Shown here: in pieces, positions 42,607 through 53,640 of the stretch | How the letters are laid out: every line of letters starts with the position of its first letter | How positions within the stretch are numbered: position 1 is the stretch's first letter | Source: Prorocentrum cordatum | Lineage: Eukaryota > Sar > Dinophyceae > Prorocentrales > Prorocentraceae | Assembly: GCA_963575745.1 (NCBI GenBank) | Contig: CAUYUJ010014171.1 | Span: 734,186 to 798,185, forward strand | Reading direction: 5' to 3' | DNA: 64,000 bases | The notes under the pieces: model-generated | What the model was told of the DNA's origin: nothing | Database searches by the model: none | What the model saw: the letters and a program-made list of their open reading frames with translations, nothing else | Position numbers and translations under genes: made by a program

Positions 42607-44354
42607 GATGAAGCAGGCCGCAGCTGTGGGGAGTTATCTCAAGCATACGTCAGGAAAACATAGGTTCAAGCATACGCTTGCACGGCTTGACAGCCACGTC
42701 ATGCATAGATGAGAACCGATGTCGAGCAAACGCAAACATATTCCAGTAAATGAGCTCTTACGGGCTCTGCGCAGACCCACACGTTTTTGTCCAAATAGGT
42801 GTGGCCCTTCGTGATTTCTTATGATGTTTCTACTGTGCCGAAGTGTCGAATGCGAGCAATGCGTCGCCCCACTTTGCTTGGAAGCCTTCGCCCTGAAACG
42901 TCTTGCGCCCAGGCGGCGACCGCTCAGGATACCAGTGTACCTCAGTGTTCTGGGGTGCTGTGCAGAAGGCAGACTTTTCGAATGCAGGCTGGTCGTAAGC
43001 TTCGCGCAGTCCTTCACAGCCAAATCTGCGCCCGTGGACTCGCCCCTGTCGGATCAGCTGCTGCGCGCGGAATTTGATTTGAGACCCGCTCGTGTGTTGA
43101 CCACAGTCCACAGGAGCTATTTTTTTTCGCTGGCCAACTGTCGTCCGCGTTGGCTTGACTTTGCCTCGGGAAGCCCGGCTTCGACTCTTGGAGTTCTCGA
43201 GCGGCGTTCGCCCGCGCTGCGTGCGACCGAATAGTAAGTGTGTGTGTGTGTGTGTGTGCGTTCGCGTGAAACTCTTGCTCTGCTATCTGGGTTTTGAAGT
43301 GCACAAGTTCCTCCTAGCGCACCTGACCGAAGAACTTGGCCCAGGTAGCCGCATTTTCCGTTTTGGCCGAGTCGACCATGTCGATGCCGACGGTGACCTC
43401 GCCGGCCGTCACAGACATTCACATGCTATGTGGTGAGAGCTCGCAAGTGCAATATGATCCCGAAGTGAGTCGACAGAAATATTGCAGCTAGATGCAGGGT
43501 AATAAGATGATTAGAACGAACCGCAGTAATCTAAATTACACTAGACACATGATGCCCACATTGGCCTTTCAACATTCGAGTAAGATTGAAAAACTTGTTT
43601 GATCGAGTCCAACTTTGCTAATGAACCGACGTCGGCGCTCTCGAGGTCGCAGGCTGGTGCATTGGGCGAGTTTCTCTTGAATGCACTTCCTCACCAGCTT
43701 TGTGGCTGCTCGAAATCTCGAGATCATGTCGACAAATATTTCAGCATTCGTCAGCACTTGCAGTGCGGAACCATTTTTTTGGAATCAGTTTTTTGAATTT
43801 ACCCATGCCAAAACGCCGATGTCGGCGCCGTCAATCACCTGAGGAGGATGACTCAGTGAGGAGGAGGAGGAGGATCTGACCAGGAAGGGTAAGAAAAAGG
43901 AGAAAGCGAACAACGTTGTTGACGCGGGGGAGGAAGAGGTGCCTCCGAAACATGGCCCACACGCGTGCGTGCCTTGCCCCTTGCCATGCGTTGCATTTGT
44001 GGCTCGATGCTGGGACGTCCAGGTAGTATTGTACTCGCCCGCCCAGTCAGGCAGTTGGTCGTGCACTGACTTGAGGCCTTTTGGCGAGGCGCGATGGCTC
44101 TGCGCGGAGGGCCTGGTGTTGGAATGGTCGGCCGCGCACCAGCGGCGGGGCCATTGGGAGAGCTGGGAAGATCAGGTAGTGGTGCCAGCAAGATTGCAGT
44201 GCGCATGCCTCTGCGGAGGAAGGAGGAGAGAGGAGGGGTGATCAGGAGGAAGAGGAGGGGGAATACGGCCAGCAGGAGAGGGGAGAAGAGACTCAAGGAA
44301 GTTGATCGGGCATTGTATGTGTGTCACAGCATCGCTCCACGATCGTAACCGCCC
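42607..44354. other. No gene recognised
   Basis: About 1.75 kb of unassigned DNA. It contains a TG run at about 43237-43258 and a short GGA run near 43858. Open frames lack motifs. Confidence 0.45.
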
Positions 44355-44375
44355 CCAACGTCATTTTGGCTCAAG
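44355..44375 (+). other. Relict dinoflagellate spliced leader
   Basis: 17 of 21 bases match the conserved dinoflagellate spliced leader, including the contiguous 14-mer CATTTTGGCTCAAG at its 3' end. It lies 33 bases before the first ATG (44408) of the DIRS-like element. This is where a leader would sit on a trans-spliced mRNA of that element, so I read it as a relict carried back into DNA by retroposition. Confidence 0.7.
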
Positions 44376-44407
44376 CTGCTTTGGTTCGGCGAGCCAAATC
44401 AGGGTGT

Positions 44408-45445
44408 ATGCTTCGCACTGACCCCTTCGCCGCGATCGCTGCCTCCGTGAGCGCCTTCGCGGGCTCGTGGCTGGACTCCTTCGCGCCGGCGCCGCCGGCG
44501 TACGACCCCTTCGAGCGGGTCGGCCATTGCACCAGGGAGGAGGACGCGTACCCTCCCTGCACCTGCTGCAGCGTGCCCAGCGTGCGCGCGGCCAGTGATC
44601 TCGGCGTGCCCGGCGCCGGTTGTGCCGGCCTGCCCGTCCCTCAGCTGCGACGGCGGTTGGGCGGGCGCGCGGGTGGGCCTCGGGGGCCTCTTGCTCGGCG
44701 CAGTCGCCCTGGTTGGGGCCTGCGCCTGTCGGCTGTGGGGGCACGGCCGACTTGCTGGAGCTGCTGCGGGCGGCGCCAGCTTCGGAAAGGGCCCCGCCGG
44801 CGCCCTCGAGCTGCCAGAGCCTGGCCGTGCTCTTCGGTCCTGTGCTGGTGGCCCCCTGGCTCTGCTGTCGCCAGGCCCGACCCCGCCTTCCCCGGGGTCG
44901 ACGACGCCTTTTGAGATTGGCATCTGGAGGACGAGGCACCGCAGGAACTGATCGCGGCGCGGCAGGTCGCTCTCGACATACAGGCCCTTCAGGTGGCGGT
45001 GAACTACGACGAAGACCCCAACGCCAGGTGGCACCATCGAGTGCTGCTGGCCAATGTCACCGAGGGGGCGACGTGGGCCTGCTCTACGCCGACCCACGCT
45101 GTCCAGGTCATCGACTTCGCTGCGCACCAGGTGGTCCCGTTCACCCGCGCGTGCCCTGTCCCGGATAGGGTGCAGGGCAACGTGTGCCGCTTCGACCCGC
45201 TGACGGACGACGAGCTGACGGAGCTGCAGCGGCAGGCCACTGCCCTCGCGGCCCCGCTCGGCGGTGTGGCACCCGCGCCGGCGGGCCCGCAGGCGCAGCG
45301 GATCGTCTCGGACCCAGGCTTGGACATGTTCGGCCAGGCGGTGGCGGTGACCATCGCAGTGAACCCCGTGAAGTTCGCGCAGAAGGGTTCGGCCGGTCTG
45401 GCGCTGATCGACGACGACAGGTGGACGGCGGCCGAGCGAGTCTAA
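44408..45445 (+). pseudogene. ORF1 of the DIRS-like element, with membrane segment
   Basis: ATG 44408 opens MLRTDPFAAIAASVSAFAGS. A Cys-rich patch (CTREEDAYPPCTCCSVPSV) and, in another frame at about 44650-44740, a hydrophobic stretch GLGGLLLGAVALVGACACRLW follow, long enough to span a membrane. From about 44930 a third block reads ELIAARQVALDIQALQVAVN, YDEDPNARWHHRVLLANV and PLTDDELTELQRQATAL, ending at TAA 45443-45445. From family experience this block order recurs in dinoflagellate retroelements; its function is not known to me. At least two frame changes occur. Confidence 0.5.
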
Positions 45446-45986
45446 GCTGGGGACCTCAACGACTGGATGGGGGAGAAACGCTCGGGGCCCAGCCGCGACC
45501 CTCGCGCGCCGGCGATCGAGCGCGACGCCCGCGGCCACCGCTCGGTCAACTTCCGGGACGCCCTCGTCGACGTGAAGGAGCGCCGCCATGCTGGCGGCGC
45601 CTCGGCTGCCTCTGCAGGCTCTCCCTCCGCCGAGGACTGGCCGTTCAGCGCGCTTCGACCAGGTCGACGCCTTCCATCTTGCGGGCGCCGAGGCTCTGTC
45701 GAGGCGAGCGTCGTGCCTCGAGCGGGGCATCCACCGCAACCCCGTGGCCCCCGACTTCAGGGATCTCGAGGTGATGCTGGCCAGCCGCTTGGACGCGGGC
45801 GCGCCAGTCACGATGGGGGAGCTCGCGAAGTTCATCGCGGAGGAGCAGAAGGCCGAGGCCTTCGCCTTGAAGCGGCAGAGGCTCTTCGCCGAGGAGACCG
45901 CCGAGAAGGGCCCGCACGCTGGGGGCAAGATGCGACGCTGGTCGGAGGTGCCTCCGCGTGGGCGCCGGCTGCGCCCGCGAGCTTGA
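45446..45986 (+). pseudogene. Helical Gag-like segment of the DIRS-like element
   Basis: It reads on from ORF1 across TAA 45443 (DARGHRSVNFRDALVDVKER), then shifts near 45650 to VAPDFRDLEVMLASRLDAGA and ELAKFIAEEQKAEAFALKRQ, ending at TGA 45984-45986. It is strongly helical and basic at the end. Position directly before RT suggests a structural or linker role. Confidence 0.45.
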
Positions 45987-46529
45987 CTTGCTGGGCGCGC
46001 CGCGGTGCGGCGTCGCGCCTCGTCGCCCTCGTGGTGCTTTTCCCGCGGTGATGCCGCCTGGCGCTCGGGGCTTGCGGTTGGCCGCCGTCGCCGACGGGCT
46101 CGACGCGCTGGGCCGGGATGGGCGTGAGCTGGCCGTCGCGGCTGCAGCCCCGTTCAATGCGTTGGCCAGCGCTCGGGCCAAGGGCCCGCCGCCGCCGCGG
46201 AGGCTTGCCCACCTCGCGCCGGGTGGGCCGCCCCCTTCGCGCCAGCAGGCCACCTGGTCGCCTGAGGGCCGCGGCTTCGACCGCCGGGGCCAGGTCCGAC
46301 GCGCTCGAACTGCGCCTTGACGGGGCGCTCAAGGACATCCTCAAGACGAAGACCTGCGCGACCCCGACGTCTCGCGCAGCGCGTGCGAGACCGCGAAGCC
46401 CGCGGTCGCCCGAGGCGGGCTTGCGCCGTGGGGCACCGCGGTCGACGCCGAGGCCCGCGAGCACCTGCTGCGCCCCGAGCGCATCGCCCTGCCCACTGAC
46501 GAGATCCCCAAGTCGCCGACCCAGCCTCA

Positions 46530-47508
46530 TTGGGACCAGCGGCTACTTCGCAGCCGCGACAGCTCGACGACCTGCTCGAGAAGCCGGAGGCAGCGGGCCT
46601 TGTCGCGCACAGGATGGAGGTGCGCCCGCGGGCGGGCATCTTCTTCGCGCGGAAGAAGACTTGCATGCTGCGGATGGTGCTCGACTGTCGCCCTGTCGAA
46701 GCCCTCCACAGACGTGCTCCGCACTCGCGGCTCGCCGCCAGAAGCGCGGCGGCGTCGCCGGCGCCAGGCCCCGCGCACGCGGGGGCGGCGCCCCAGCGGG
46801 CTCGCCCTCTCTGCGGGGGCCCGGGTGGACCTCAAGGACGGCTCCTACCAGTTCTTGGCGTCGAGGGTCTCGCGCTACTTCGGCCTGGGTCGGGTCGTGC
46901 ACGCTGGCCGGCGACGTCGGCGTCGAGTCGGTCCGCGACCTCGAGGTGGGCCGCGACGTCGCGGTCTCGCCCGAGACCCCGAGGCGCGCCTCAGCGCCCT
47001 CTCGCTCGCGCGCCGACGGGCCCAGGAGGTGCCCGGTATGTTCCGGGTGCTGCCGGGGGGCGGCCAGCCGCCGACCTCTCTCTGCCAGGGGTTCGCCGCG
47101 CGCGCGCGCCCTGCGCGTCGACGATGCGAACGTCTTCGGCCAGGGCCCGAGGGCCGCGGCGACGCTGCGCCAGCAGGTGGTCGAGCTCGGGAAAGCCGGC
47201 TTCGCGGTGTATGAGGGGGTCGCTCCCGCCGAGGTCTTCGAAGCGATCGGCCTGCTGTTTTGACGGCGGCTGGCGCTGGGCGCGCCAGATCGAAGCCCGC
47301 GCGCCCCCGGCGCCTCTGGCTCGCCCTGGGCGAGGTCGCGCGGCGGCGGTCGCTCAGCCGGAACCGCGCGCGGCAGCTTCTCGGCCACCTCGCGCGCCAA
47401 ATCAGCGTGCGGCGGCGCGCCCGTGTCTGTTTTAGGGTGGCGCATCGCTTCGCGGGCTCTGGCGGGAGCGACGCGGTCAGTCTGCCTGAAGTCGGCGGCG
47501 CTGCATGA
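46530..47508 (+). pseudogene. Reverse transcriptase of the DIRS-like element, broken
   Basis: RT motifs lie in three frames: GIFFARKKTCMLRMVLDCRP (fingers) at about 46630-46700, ARVDLKDGSYQFLASRVSRY (first palm Asp) at about 46820-46880, and LRVDDANVFGQGPRAAATLR with the catalytic VDD at about 47115-47130. A connection segment EVARRRSLSRNRARQLLGHL follows at about 47330-47390. Sequence between the blocks is scrambled by frame changes. Blocks of this wording (VD(N/D).NVFG) fit DIRS-like RTs better than copia or LINE RTs. Confidence 0.6.
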
Positions 47509-47559
47509 GCTGGCGGTCGCCTGCGGGCCGGCGCACTTCGCGCGCGCGGGCGTCGCTGC

Positions 47560-48235
47560 GCCCGCGCTGCCCCGCTGCTACTGTAGCGACGCCTCGGCCT
47601 AGGGCTATGGGCTGCGCCGGGCGGGGGCCGCGCCCGCCGAGCTCTGGCTTGTCGCCGTCTGGCGGGAGCGCTGGCGCCTCGTCGTGCCCGCAGATGCTGC
47701 CGCCCGCGCCGACATCGAGGCGCTTCGCGGGCGCGCCGTCTCCTCGCTGCCTGCCGTCGGCCCGTTCTCGGACTGGGTGGGCCCCGAGCTGGAGTCCGCC
47801 CCGGCGCGGGACCTGGGCGACAAGGGGGGCGCTCTGCAGCCGGGGGGCCAGCGCTCACCCTCAGAAGCCGCGGGCGCAGCGAGAGGTCACCGGCTCGGTG
47901 CCTGAGGGCCCCGACGCGTTCGTCGAGCCCCACCGCTGGCGGCGGGCGGCGGCGGGCCGCTGGAAGCGCAAGGGCGCGATCCATTGCGAGGAGGCTCGCG
48001 CCGCTCCCCCCGGGCTGCGCCGCGAGCTCGAGGCGCCGAGCTCCCGCGGCCACCGCGCCCTCAGCTTCGGGGACAACCTCGCGCAGACGCTGGCCAACGA
48101 CCGCGGGCGGGCCCGCGACGCCGAGATGCCAGGGCTGGCCCGCAGCGCTGCAGCCGCTACGCGGAGACCGAGCGGAACCCTTCCGACTGGGATGCGAGTC
48201 TCGCCTACAGCAGCTGGCTGAGGGCCGTCCAGCGG
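47560..48235 (+). pseudogene. RNase H region of the DIRS-like element, broken
   Basis: CYCSDASA followed by a TAG and GYG (about 47573-47615) is the first RNase H Asp motif. LWLVAVWRERWRLVVPAD and PFSDWVGPELE follow. At about 47990-48110 come CEEARAAPPGLRRELE (Glu) and ALSFGDNLAQTLANDRGRAR (Asp). At about 48155-48200, in another frame, RYAETERNPSDWDASLA gives the closing motif. All expected blocks are visible but not in one frame. Confidence 0.55.
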
Positions 48236-48596
48236 GCGTCGGGCGCCGTCTTGCGGGCCCCCCACCTCGCGGCCGCCGTCGGGCCCGAGCGGGGGGCGGC
48301 CTGCCCGAGCCAGGGCGACGACGCCTCGTCTCGGCGCGGAGCCCGCCGGCGCCGATGGCGCCGCCGTCGCCAGCCTCGCCCATCGGCTCCGAGGCGGGCG
48401 GGGGCAGCCCCCTTGGCGACGCCAGCGGGTCAGCTGGCGCGCCGAGGCCCCGCCGCGGGGCCGCCGCGGCGGCGCTTCCCGGCTCGGGGCCGCCGCCGCG
48501 AGGCCGAGCTGACCCAGCGGGCGCCGCGCCGACGCCGCGGGGGCCGCTCGCCTTGGCTCCGCGAGGGAGCGCGGGACAGCGCCGCGGCGGCCCGAC

Positions 48597-49010
48597 GTGT
48601 CTCGCGCGCGCCCCGCCTTTCTGGAGCTGTTTGGCGGCTGCGGGCGGGCGTCGGCTGCAGCCGCGGAGCGGGGGCTTCGAGTGGGCGCGACCGCTGGCGC
48701 TCGCCATGGTCGTCATCTTGATGTTCTCAACCCGAAGGTGGCAACTGAGATTGCGCGGTGGATCCGAGCGGGGGCCGCGCGGGCCATTCTGCTGGCGACG
48801 CCGTGCACTGGGTAGGCCCCGCCAGCCCGCGCGACCGGGGCGGCCTCTCCGCCACGTTCGAGACGCGTCCGCTTCGCTGCGCGCATCCTGGAGCTCGCGC
48901 GCCGCACGGGGGTCTACGTAGCCCTCGAGAACCCAGCCAGGTCGCAGCTCTTCCAGCGCCCGCGCATCGCCCGAGCCGCCCGCGGGCTCGGTCGTCTTCG
49001 ATCGACGCGC
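48597..49010 (+). pseudogene. Cytosine-methyltransferase-like domain of the DIRS-like element
   Basis: FLELFGGCGRASAAAAERGL at about 48612-48675 resembles motif I (cofactor loop) of C5-DNA methyltransferases. HLDVLNPKVATEIARWIRAG and ILLATPCTG follow, the last like the catalytic Pro-Cys motif IV, then a stop at 48813-48815. In another frame FAARILELARRTGVYVALEN, then PARSQLFQRP (about 48873-48965), resembles motif VI (Glu-Asn). The target-recognition part and motifs IX-X were not found. DIRS elements usually carry an adenine (Dam-like) methylase, so the type of base modified is uncertain. Confidence 0.45.
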
Positions 49011-49484
49011 GCGCGGCGCGCTCTGGAAGAAGCCAGCGGCCATCGTCGCCGCGACGCCGCCGGGGGCCGAGGTCTCCGCGCGGTGCTGCCCCTGCCCAGG
49101 CGCGCCGCGCGTCCGGTTCCCGGGGAAGGCGCGCTTGCCTGGCGAGCGCCCGCAGTGGCGCGCCGCCCGCGCTGCGGTTTACCCTCCTGAGCTCTGCCGT
49201 GCTCTGGCGGACCTGCTTGGGCGCGCCGCCCTGGCGGCGGGCGCGGGCGGCCCCTGTCGACCCCGGCCGGGAGCGACGTCTGGCATCCGCGGCAGGGGTC
49301 AGCCTGGGTGCCGAGCGGGGACACGTGGAGCTCGCCGCCCATCGCCGAGCCCGGCGAGCAGCGGCGAGAGCGGCGGCGCCGCGCCGCCGCCAGGGAGCGA
49401 CGCCACGGCGGCGAGGCAGGCGCGCGTCGGCGGGCGGCCGTGCGACCTGCCACAGCATCGGCCTACTGATGGGCATTTTCTGAC

Positions 49485-49880
49485 GTGCAGGCCTGGGCGG
49501 AGCTGCACGGCCTGGCCGCCGCCTCGGTCTTGGACTGGGGCGAGGTGCTGGGCGGCTACCTGGACATGCTCTTTCTGCGGGTTGACCAGACCAGCGCTGC
49601 TCGGTGCGCCGCCCTCGGGGCCGCGCATTGCCTGGGCTTGCCGCCGCTGTCGCCAGCCGCGCCCCCCTTGGCGCGCGCGGCTTTTCGCGGGCTCGGCCGC
49701 GCCAGCCCAGACAGAGCGCGGGGCTCGTCGCCGCTGGAGGTCGTCTGGCTCTGCGCCGACTTCAACCAGCGTGGGCCCTTGGAGAAGGTGGCGGCCGCCG
49801 CGGCCCAGGCCGGCGTGGACTGCCCTCGAGCTAGCGGCAGACCGCGTTTCTCTCCCTCGTCGCACGGGGGGCCCAGTCGT
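49485..49880 (+). pseudogene. Tyrosine-recombinase N-terminal-like domain, truncated
   Basis: AAASVLDWGEVLGGYLDMLF, then AARCAALGAAHCLGLPPLS, PLARAAFRGLGRASPDRA, PLEVVWLCADF and LEKVAAAAAQAG. This helical core-binding layout matches the DNA-binding half of DIRS-type tyrosine recombinases. The catalytic half with Arg-His-x-x-Arg-Tyr was not found; the frame dissolves before the GT microsatellite at 50086. It sits in the expected last position of the element. Confidence 0.4.
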
Positions 49881-50082
49881 GGTCACCGCAGCCCTTACCT
49901 CGCAAGGTGCGCCTGCAAAGACTTGTTCGCGCATCGCGTTCCCCCGCCAGCCCATCCGAAAACAGCGCATCTTGCGACGCGCGCCGACGGCCGTGACTTT
50001 CGGGTGCGTATCCTCCTGCTCTCGCATATCCCCCCTCTCCTGCCCACCTCCTGCCTACTTTGCGCCGTGCATTCTGGCGGGG

Positions 50083-50264
<182 letters not shown>

Positions 50265-50278
50265 CGAGGTGGGGCAGG

Positions 50279-50400
50279 CGGTCTCTGGACCTTTTTGGGG
50301 TCCTCGTGGAGGAATAAGACCGATTACAGCCACTTCGGATCGTTCAGGAACTACTTCGGTCGGATTGCAACCATTGGAAACCGGATTGCAACCGATCCAA
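50279..50400. repeat. Dispersed ACTTCGG-CGATCGG-type repeat
   Basis: GCCACTTCGGATCGTTC, ACTACTTCGGTCGGATTGCA and ACCGATCC variants resemble the palindrome region at 53221-53300. Confidence 0.5.
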
Positions 50401-51210
50401 GAGCTTCTGCTGAGCTTCTGCAGAGCTCTCTGAGAGGCCTCCGACAGGCTTTTGACAGGCCTCTGAGAGGCCTCTGAGAGGCCTCCCAGAAGCTTCAGCG
50501 AGGCTTCTGAAGCTTTTTCTTCTCTCTCAGAAGCCTCTCTGAGGCCCTTTCAGATGCTTCTCTGAGGCCTCTCATGGGGTTTCTCTGAAGCCTTGTCAGA
50601 GGAGGCTTCTCAGAAGTTTTTTTGTTCATAGGCTTCCCTGAAGCCTTTTCAGAGGCTTCTCTGAAGCCTTTCAGAGGCTTTTCTAAAGCCTTTCAGAGGC
50701 ATCTGAGAAGCCTTTTCAAAGGCTTATCTGCTGAAGCCTTTTCAGAGGCTTTTCAGAAGCCTTTTCAGAGGCTTATCTGAAGCCTTTTCTGAGTCTTCTC
50801 TGAGGCCTTTCAGGGCATTCTCTGATAAGCTTCTCTGAGGCCTCTGATCGGCTTCTCTGGGGCCTCTGATAGGCTGCTCTGAGGCCTTTGAAAAGGCTGC
50901 TCTGAGGCCTCTGAAAGGCTTCTCTGAGGCCTCTGAGAGCTTTCTCTGATAGGATCATCGGAGGCATCCCTGATAGGTTTCTCCGAGGCTTCTGAAAAAG
51001 GCTTCTCTGAGGGCTCTGGAGGCTTCTCTGATAGGCTTCTCTGAGGCCTCTGATAGGCTGCTATGAGGCTTCTCTGAGAGGCATCTCTGAGAGGCTTCGC
51101 GCCCATATTGTGGGGGCGGGGCTCTGAGCTTCTGCGAGGCTTCTGAGAGGCTTGCGAGAGGCTTGCCGGAGGCTTCCGAGAGGCTTCTGAGAGGCTTCCG
51201 AGAGGCTTCT
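50401..51210. repeat. GAGGCTTCTCTGA / TCAGAGGCC short repeat
   Basis: About 800 bp of AGGCTTCTCTGA, GGCCTCTGAGAG and GAAGCCTTTTCAGAGGC units of 9-24 bp. Many are self-complementary. Confidence 0.85.
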
Positions 51211-51415
51211 GAGTTCACAATTCCCACAGGTCGCACAAGTCCACAGTTCCCACAGGTCGCGCAAGTCCCAAGGATCCTGCCTTTCCCGCCTGCCCCGCAG
51301 GCCCCACAGGTCCCACAGGTCCTGCGTGTCGCACGGGCGCCAAAGGTCTCGCAGGCCGCGCAGGGCGCACACGTCCCCCAGCCAACGTCCCCACAACCAC
51401 CACAGGCCCAGACCG
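51211..51415 (+). repeat. CCCACAGGTCGCACAAG-type repeat
   Basis: Units of about 9-18 bp built on CACAGGTC and CGCAGG. Confidence 0.7.
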
Positions 51416-51824
51416 CCTGGCGTCGTGACAACATCTGTTTTTGTTTCGGGTTCCGGAGGCCATCGCCGGGCCGGGCCCCAGGGGCCGTCCAAAAGCGACT
51501 CAGTATGCAATGCTGGAGTCTACTGTAGGTTCATGCGGCGTTGGCACGCCGGCGACGTTGGCGAAGGCGTTCAAGGCTGCATTCTGCGACGCGGAAGCAC
51601 CGAGGGACACGGTGGGGCCACTGTACCCGACGAAATTCAACCTTGAATAATCGGGCCGCGATCGATGCAAGATTGAAGGATCGACGCGGTGCCAAAAGCT
51701 TTGCGAGTGACGACGCCGCACGAACCTACTAGAGGGGAATTCGTCCAGACCTCTGGGGTCGACGTTCTGGAAAAGTTATGACGTTGGGGGTCTGGGCCGC
51801 CGCGTCTACCCGCCTTGACACCCT
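51416..51824. other. No gene recognised
   Basis: Unassigned 400 bp between repeats. Confidence 0.4.
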
Positions 51825-52003
51825 GTCCTCTTCCTTTTCCTCCCCCTTCTCTTCCTCCTCCTCCTCCTCCTCCCTCCTGCTCCTGCTCCACCTGCTCCCC
51901 CTCCTCCTCGTCCTCCTCCCCACCCCTCCTCCTCCTCCTCCTCCTCCTCCTCCTCCTCCTTTATCTTCCTCCTTTTCTTCCTCCTCCTCCTCCTCCTCCA
52001 CAA
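51825..52003. repeat. TCC microsatellite
   Basis: Polypyrimidine CTCCTC run, with frames of Ser, Pro or Glu only. Confidence 0.95.
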
Positions 52004-52337
52004 TTACTCAATATGAAAATACTCTCCCTCTTCCCCTGATGGCGTCCGGGTGATGGCCGCGCACCCTCCGCGTACTGTTTTTTAACACACAGGATGCCCG
52101 GGAAATCCCGGGAAACGACTCTCGCTGAGGCGCCGGCGTCATTTTTTCCCAAAATGCTGCTCTCGTTGAGGCGCCGGCCTCATTTCTGCTCCCGAATCGT
52201 TCCGAATCGTGCTCCCGCTGCAGCGTGGGCCTCATTTTCGGATCGGTGTTTGGCCTCCGTCGTTCAGGATGGCGTTCTCGCCCCAGCGCGGGCCTTTTTC
52301 TCGCGCGCCCATCCGCCCGCCACCACCGCGCCGCACC

Positions 52338-52523
52338 GCCACCACCACCACCACCACCACCACCACCACCACCACCACCACCCACAGCACCAGCACCAGT
52401 ACCAACACCACCACCAGCACCACCACCACCACCACCACACCACCACCACCACCACCACCACCACCACCACCACCACCACCACCACCACCACCACCACCAC
52501 CACCACCACCACCACCACCACCA
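52338..52523. repeat. CAC/ACC microsatellite
   Basis: Nearly pure ACC triplets, followed to 52560 by an ACGC run (CACGCACGCACG). Confidence 0.97.
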
Positions 52524-52698
52524 ACCACGCACACACGCACGCACGCACGCACGCACGTGCACCACCACCCACTACGCACGCGCGCGCGGAGCCACAGGTC
52601 CGCTACGACACGCGTCCGCGGATAGAGAAAATCAGCGCCATGGTAAGGGATGGGAGGGAGGGGTAGGACGTCAGATATGACGCGAGCGCACCTAGCTT

Positions 52699-52950
52699 GT
52701 CCTCCTCCTCCTCCTCCTCCTCCTCCTCCTCCTCCTCCTCCTCCTCCTCCTCTCCCCCCCTCTCCTCCTCCTCCTCCTCCTCCTCCTCCTCCTCCTCCTC
52801 CTCCTCCTCCTTCTCCCCCTCCTCCTCCTCCTCCTCCTCCTTCTCCTCCTCCTCCTCCTCTTCCTCCTCCTCCCCGCCTCCTCCTCCTCCTCCTCCTCCT
52901 CCTCCTCCTCCTCCTCCTCCTCCTCCTCCTCCTCCTCCTCCTTCTCCCCC
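52699..52950. repeat. CCT microsatellite, about 250 bp
   Basis: Almost uninterrupted CTC triplets. It gives spurious long poly-Glu, poly-Gly and poly-Pro frames on both strands. Confidence 0.98.
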
Positions 52951-53226
52951 ACCCAAGATGCAATGTGTTTCACGCCGGGCGTTTTCGCACAGTTTCGAAT
53001 TCAATCGTATACGAATCACATATAATTCGTATACGGATCATGGCCACGTTCGAGCTCAAGTACATATGTTTAGCTCAGATCATGATCGGCCGTCTGTGAT
53101 CGAACCGATCGCAACCGCTTTTTCAGGTCCCCATTGGGCGGCTCAGGGGAGCTTATTGCACCCAGAAGCGCTCTTATGATCTCTTCCGTAATCGAATTCT
53201 TATTGGAACGACCCAAAAACATCGCA

Positions 53227-53272
53227 ACCACTTCGGACCGATCGCAATTGGTTGCGATCGGTCCGAAGTGGT
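53227..53272. repeat. Perfect 21-bp inverted repeat with a 4-base loop
   Basis: Arms 53227-53247 and 53252-53272 pair at 21 of 21 positions around TTGG. The arm contains CGGACCGATCGCAA. Partial copies of the arm follow to 53300. Confidence 0.95.
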
Positions 53273-53299
53273 CGGCGATCGGTCCGAAGTAGTTGCGAA

Positions 53300-53640
53300 C
53301 GGTCGTGCTCCCGTCCTCGTGGTGCCTCTTGAGGCACCACGAGGGGTTGTGCAAGGGGGTCTTAAGGCCCTCTCGGGGCTCTTTGGGGTTTGGGAGGTCT
53401 CTCCGGACCACCGTGGGGGCCGCGGTTCAAAAAGGAGCGCGGCGTCAATTGCGCCCCCCTTCGGGACCTGAAAAGTCGTCCCTTGGGGCCCTCTTGGGCT
53501 GCTCTTTGTGCGCTTCTGGGCGCTCGTGGGCCCGTCTTGGACCTCTCCGGGGCCTGTTTTGGGGCTCTCTTGGGCCATCTTGGTGCCATCTTGAAGCCTC
53601 AAGAGCCCATTGGAAGCGTAAACGCGAGAAGGCCTACAAC
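53300..53640. repeat. CTCTTGGGGC / CCATCTTGGG dispersed repeat, block 1
   Basis: Runs of GGGGCTCTTTGGGG, GGGCCATCTTGGTGCC and similar. Related blocks lie at about 57440-57560 (other strand) and 63395-63575. Confidence 0.6.

Larger units (their letters stand above)
44355..49880 (+). mobile_element. DIRS-like retrotransposon, decayed, with methyltransferase and recombinase domains
   Basis: Blocks in order on the plus strand: ORF1 with a membrane segment, a helical Gag-like part, reverse transcriptase, RNase H, a cytosine-methyltransferase-like domain and a tyrosine-recombinase-like N-terminal domain. A recombinase in place of an integrase and an added methyltransferase are marks of DIRS-type elements. 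The coding text changes frame many times and has stops, so the copy is dead. The recombinase catalytic half is missing; a GT microsatellite begins 200 bp downstream. No terminal repeats found. Confidence 0.65.

Noticed and set aside
46875-49043. 722-codon minus-strand frame
   Set aside because: Very high GC makes stops rare; the plus strand carries RT, RNase H and methyltransferase-like blocks over the same bases.
52232-53019. Gly-, Trp- or Glu-rich minus-strand frames
   Set aside because: Translations of CAC and CCT microsatellites.
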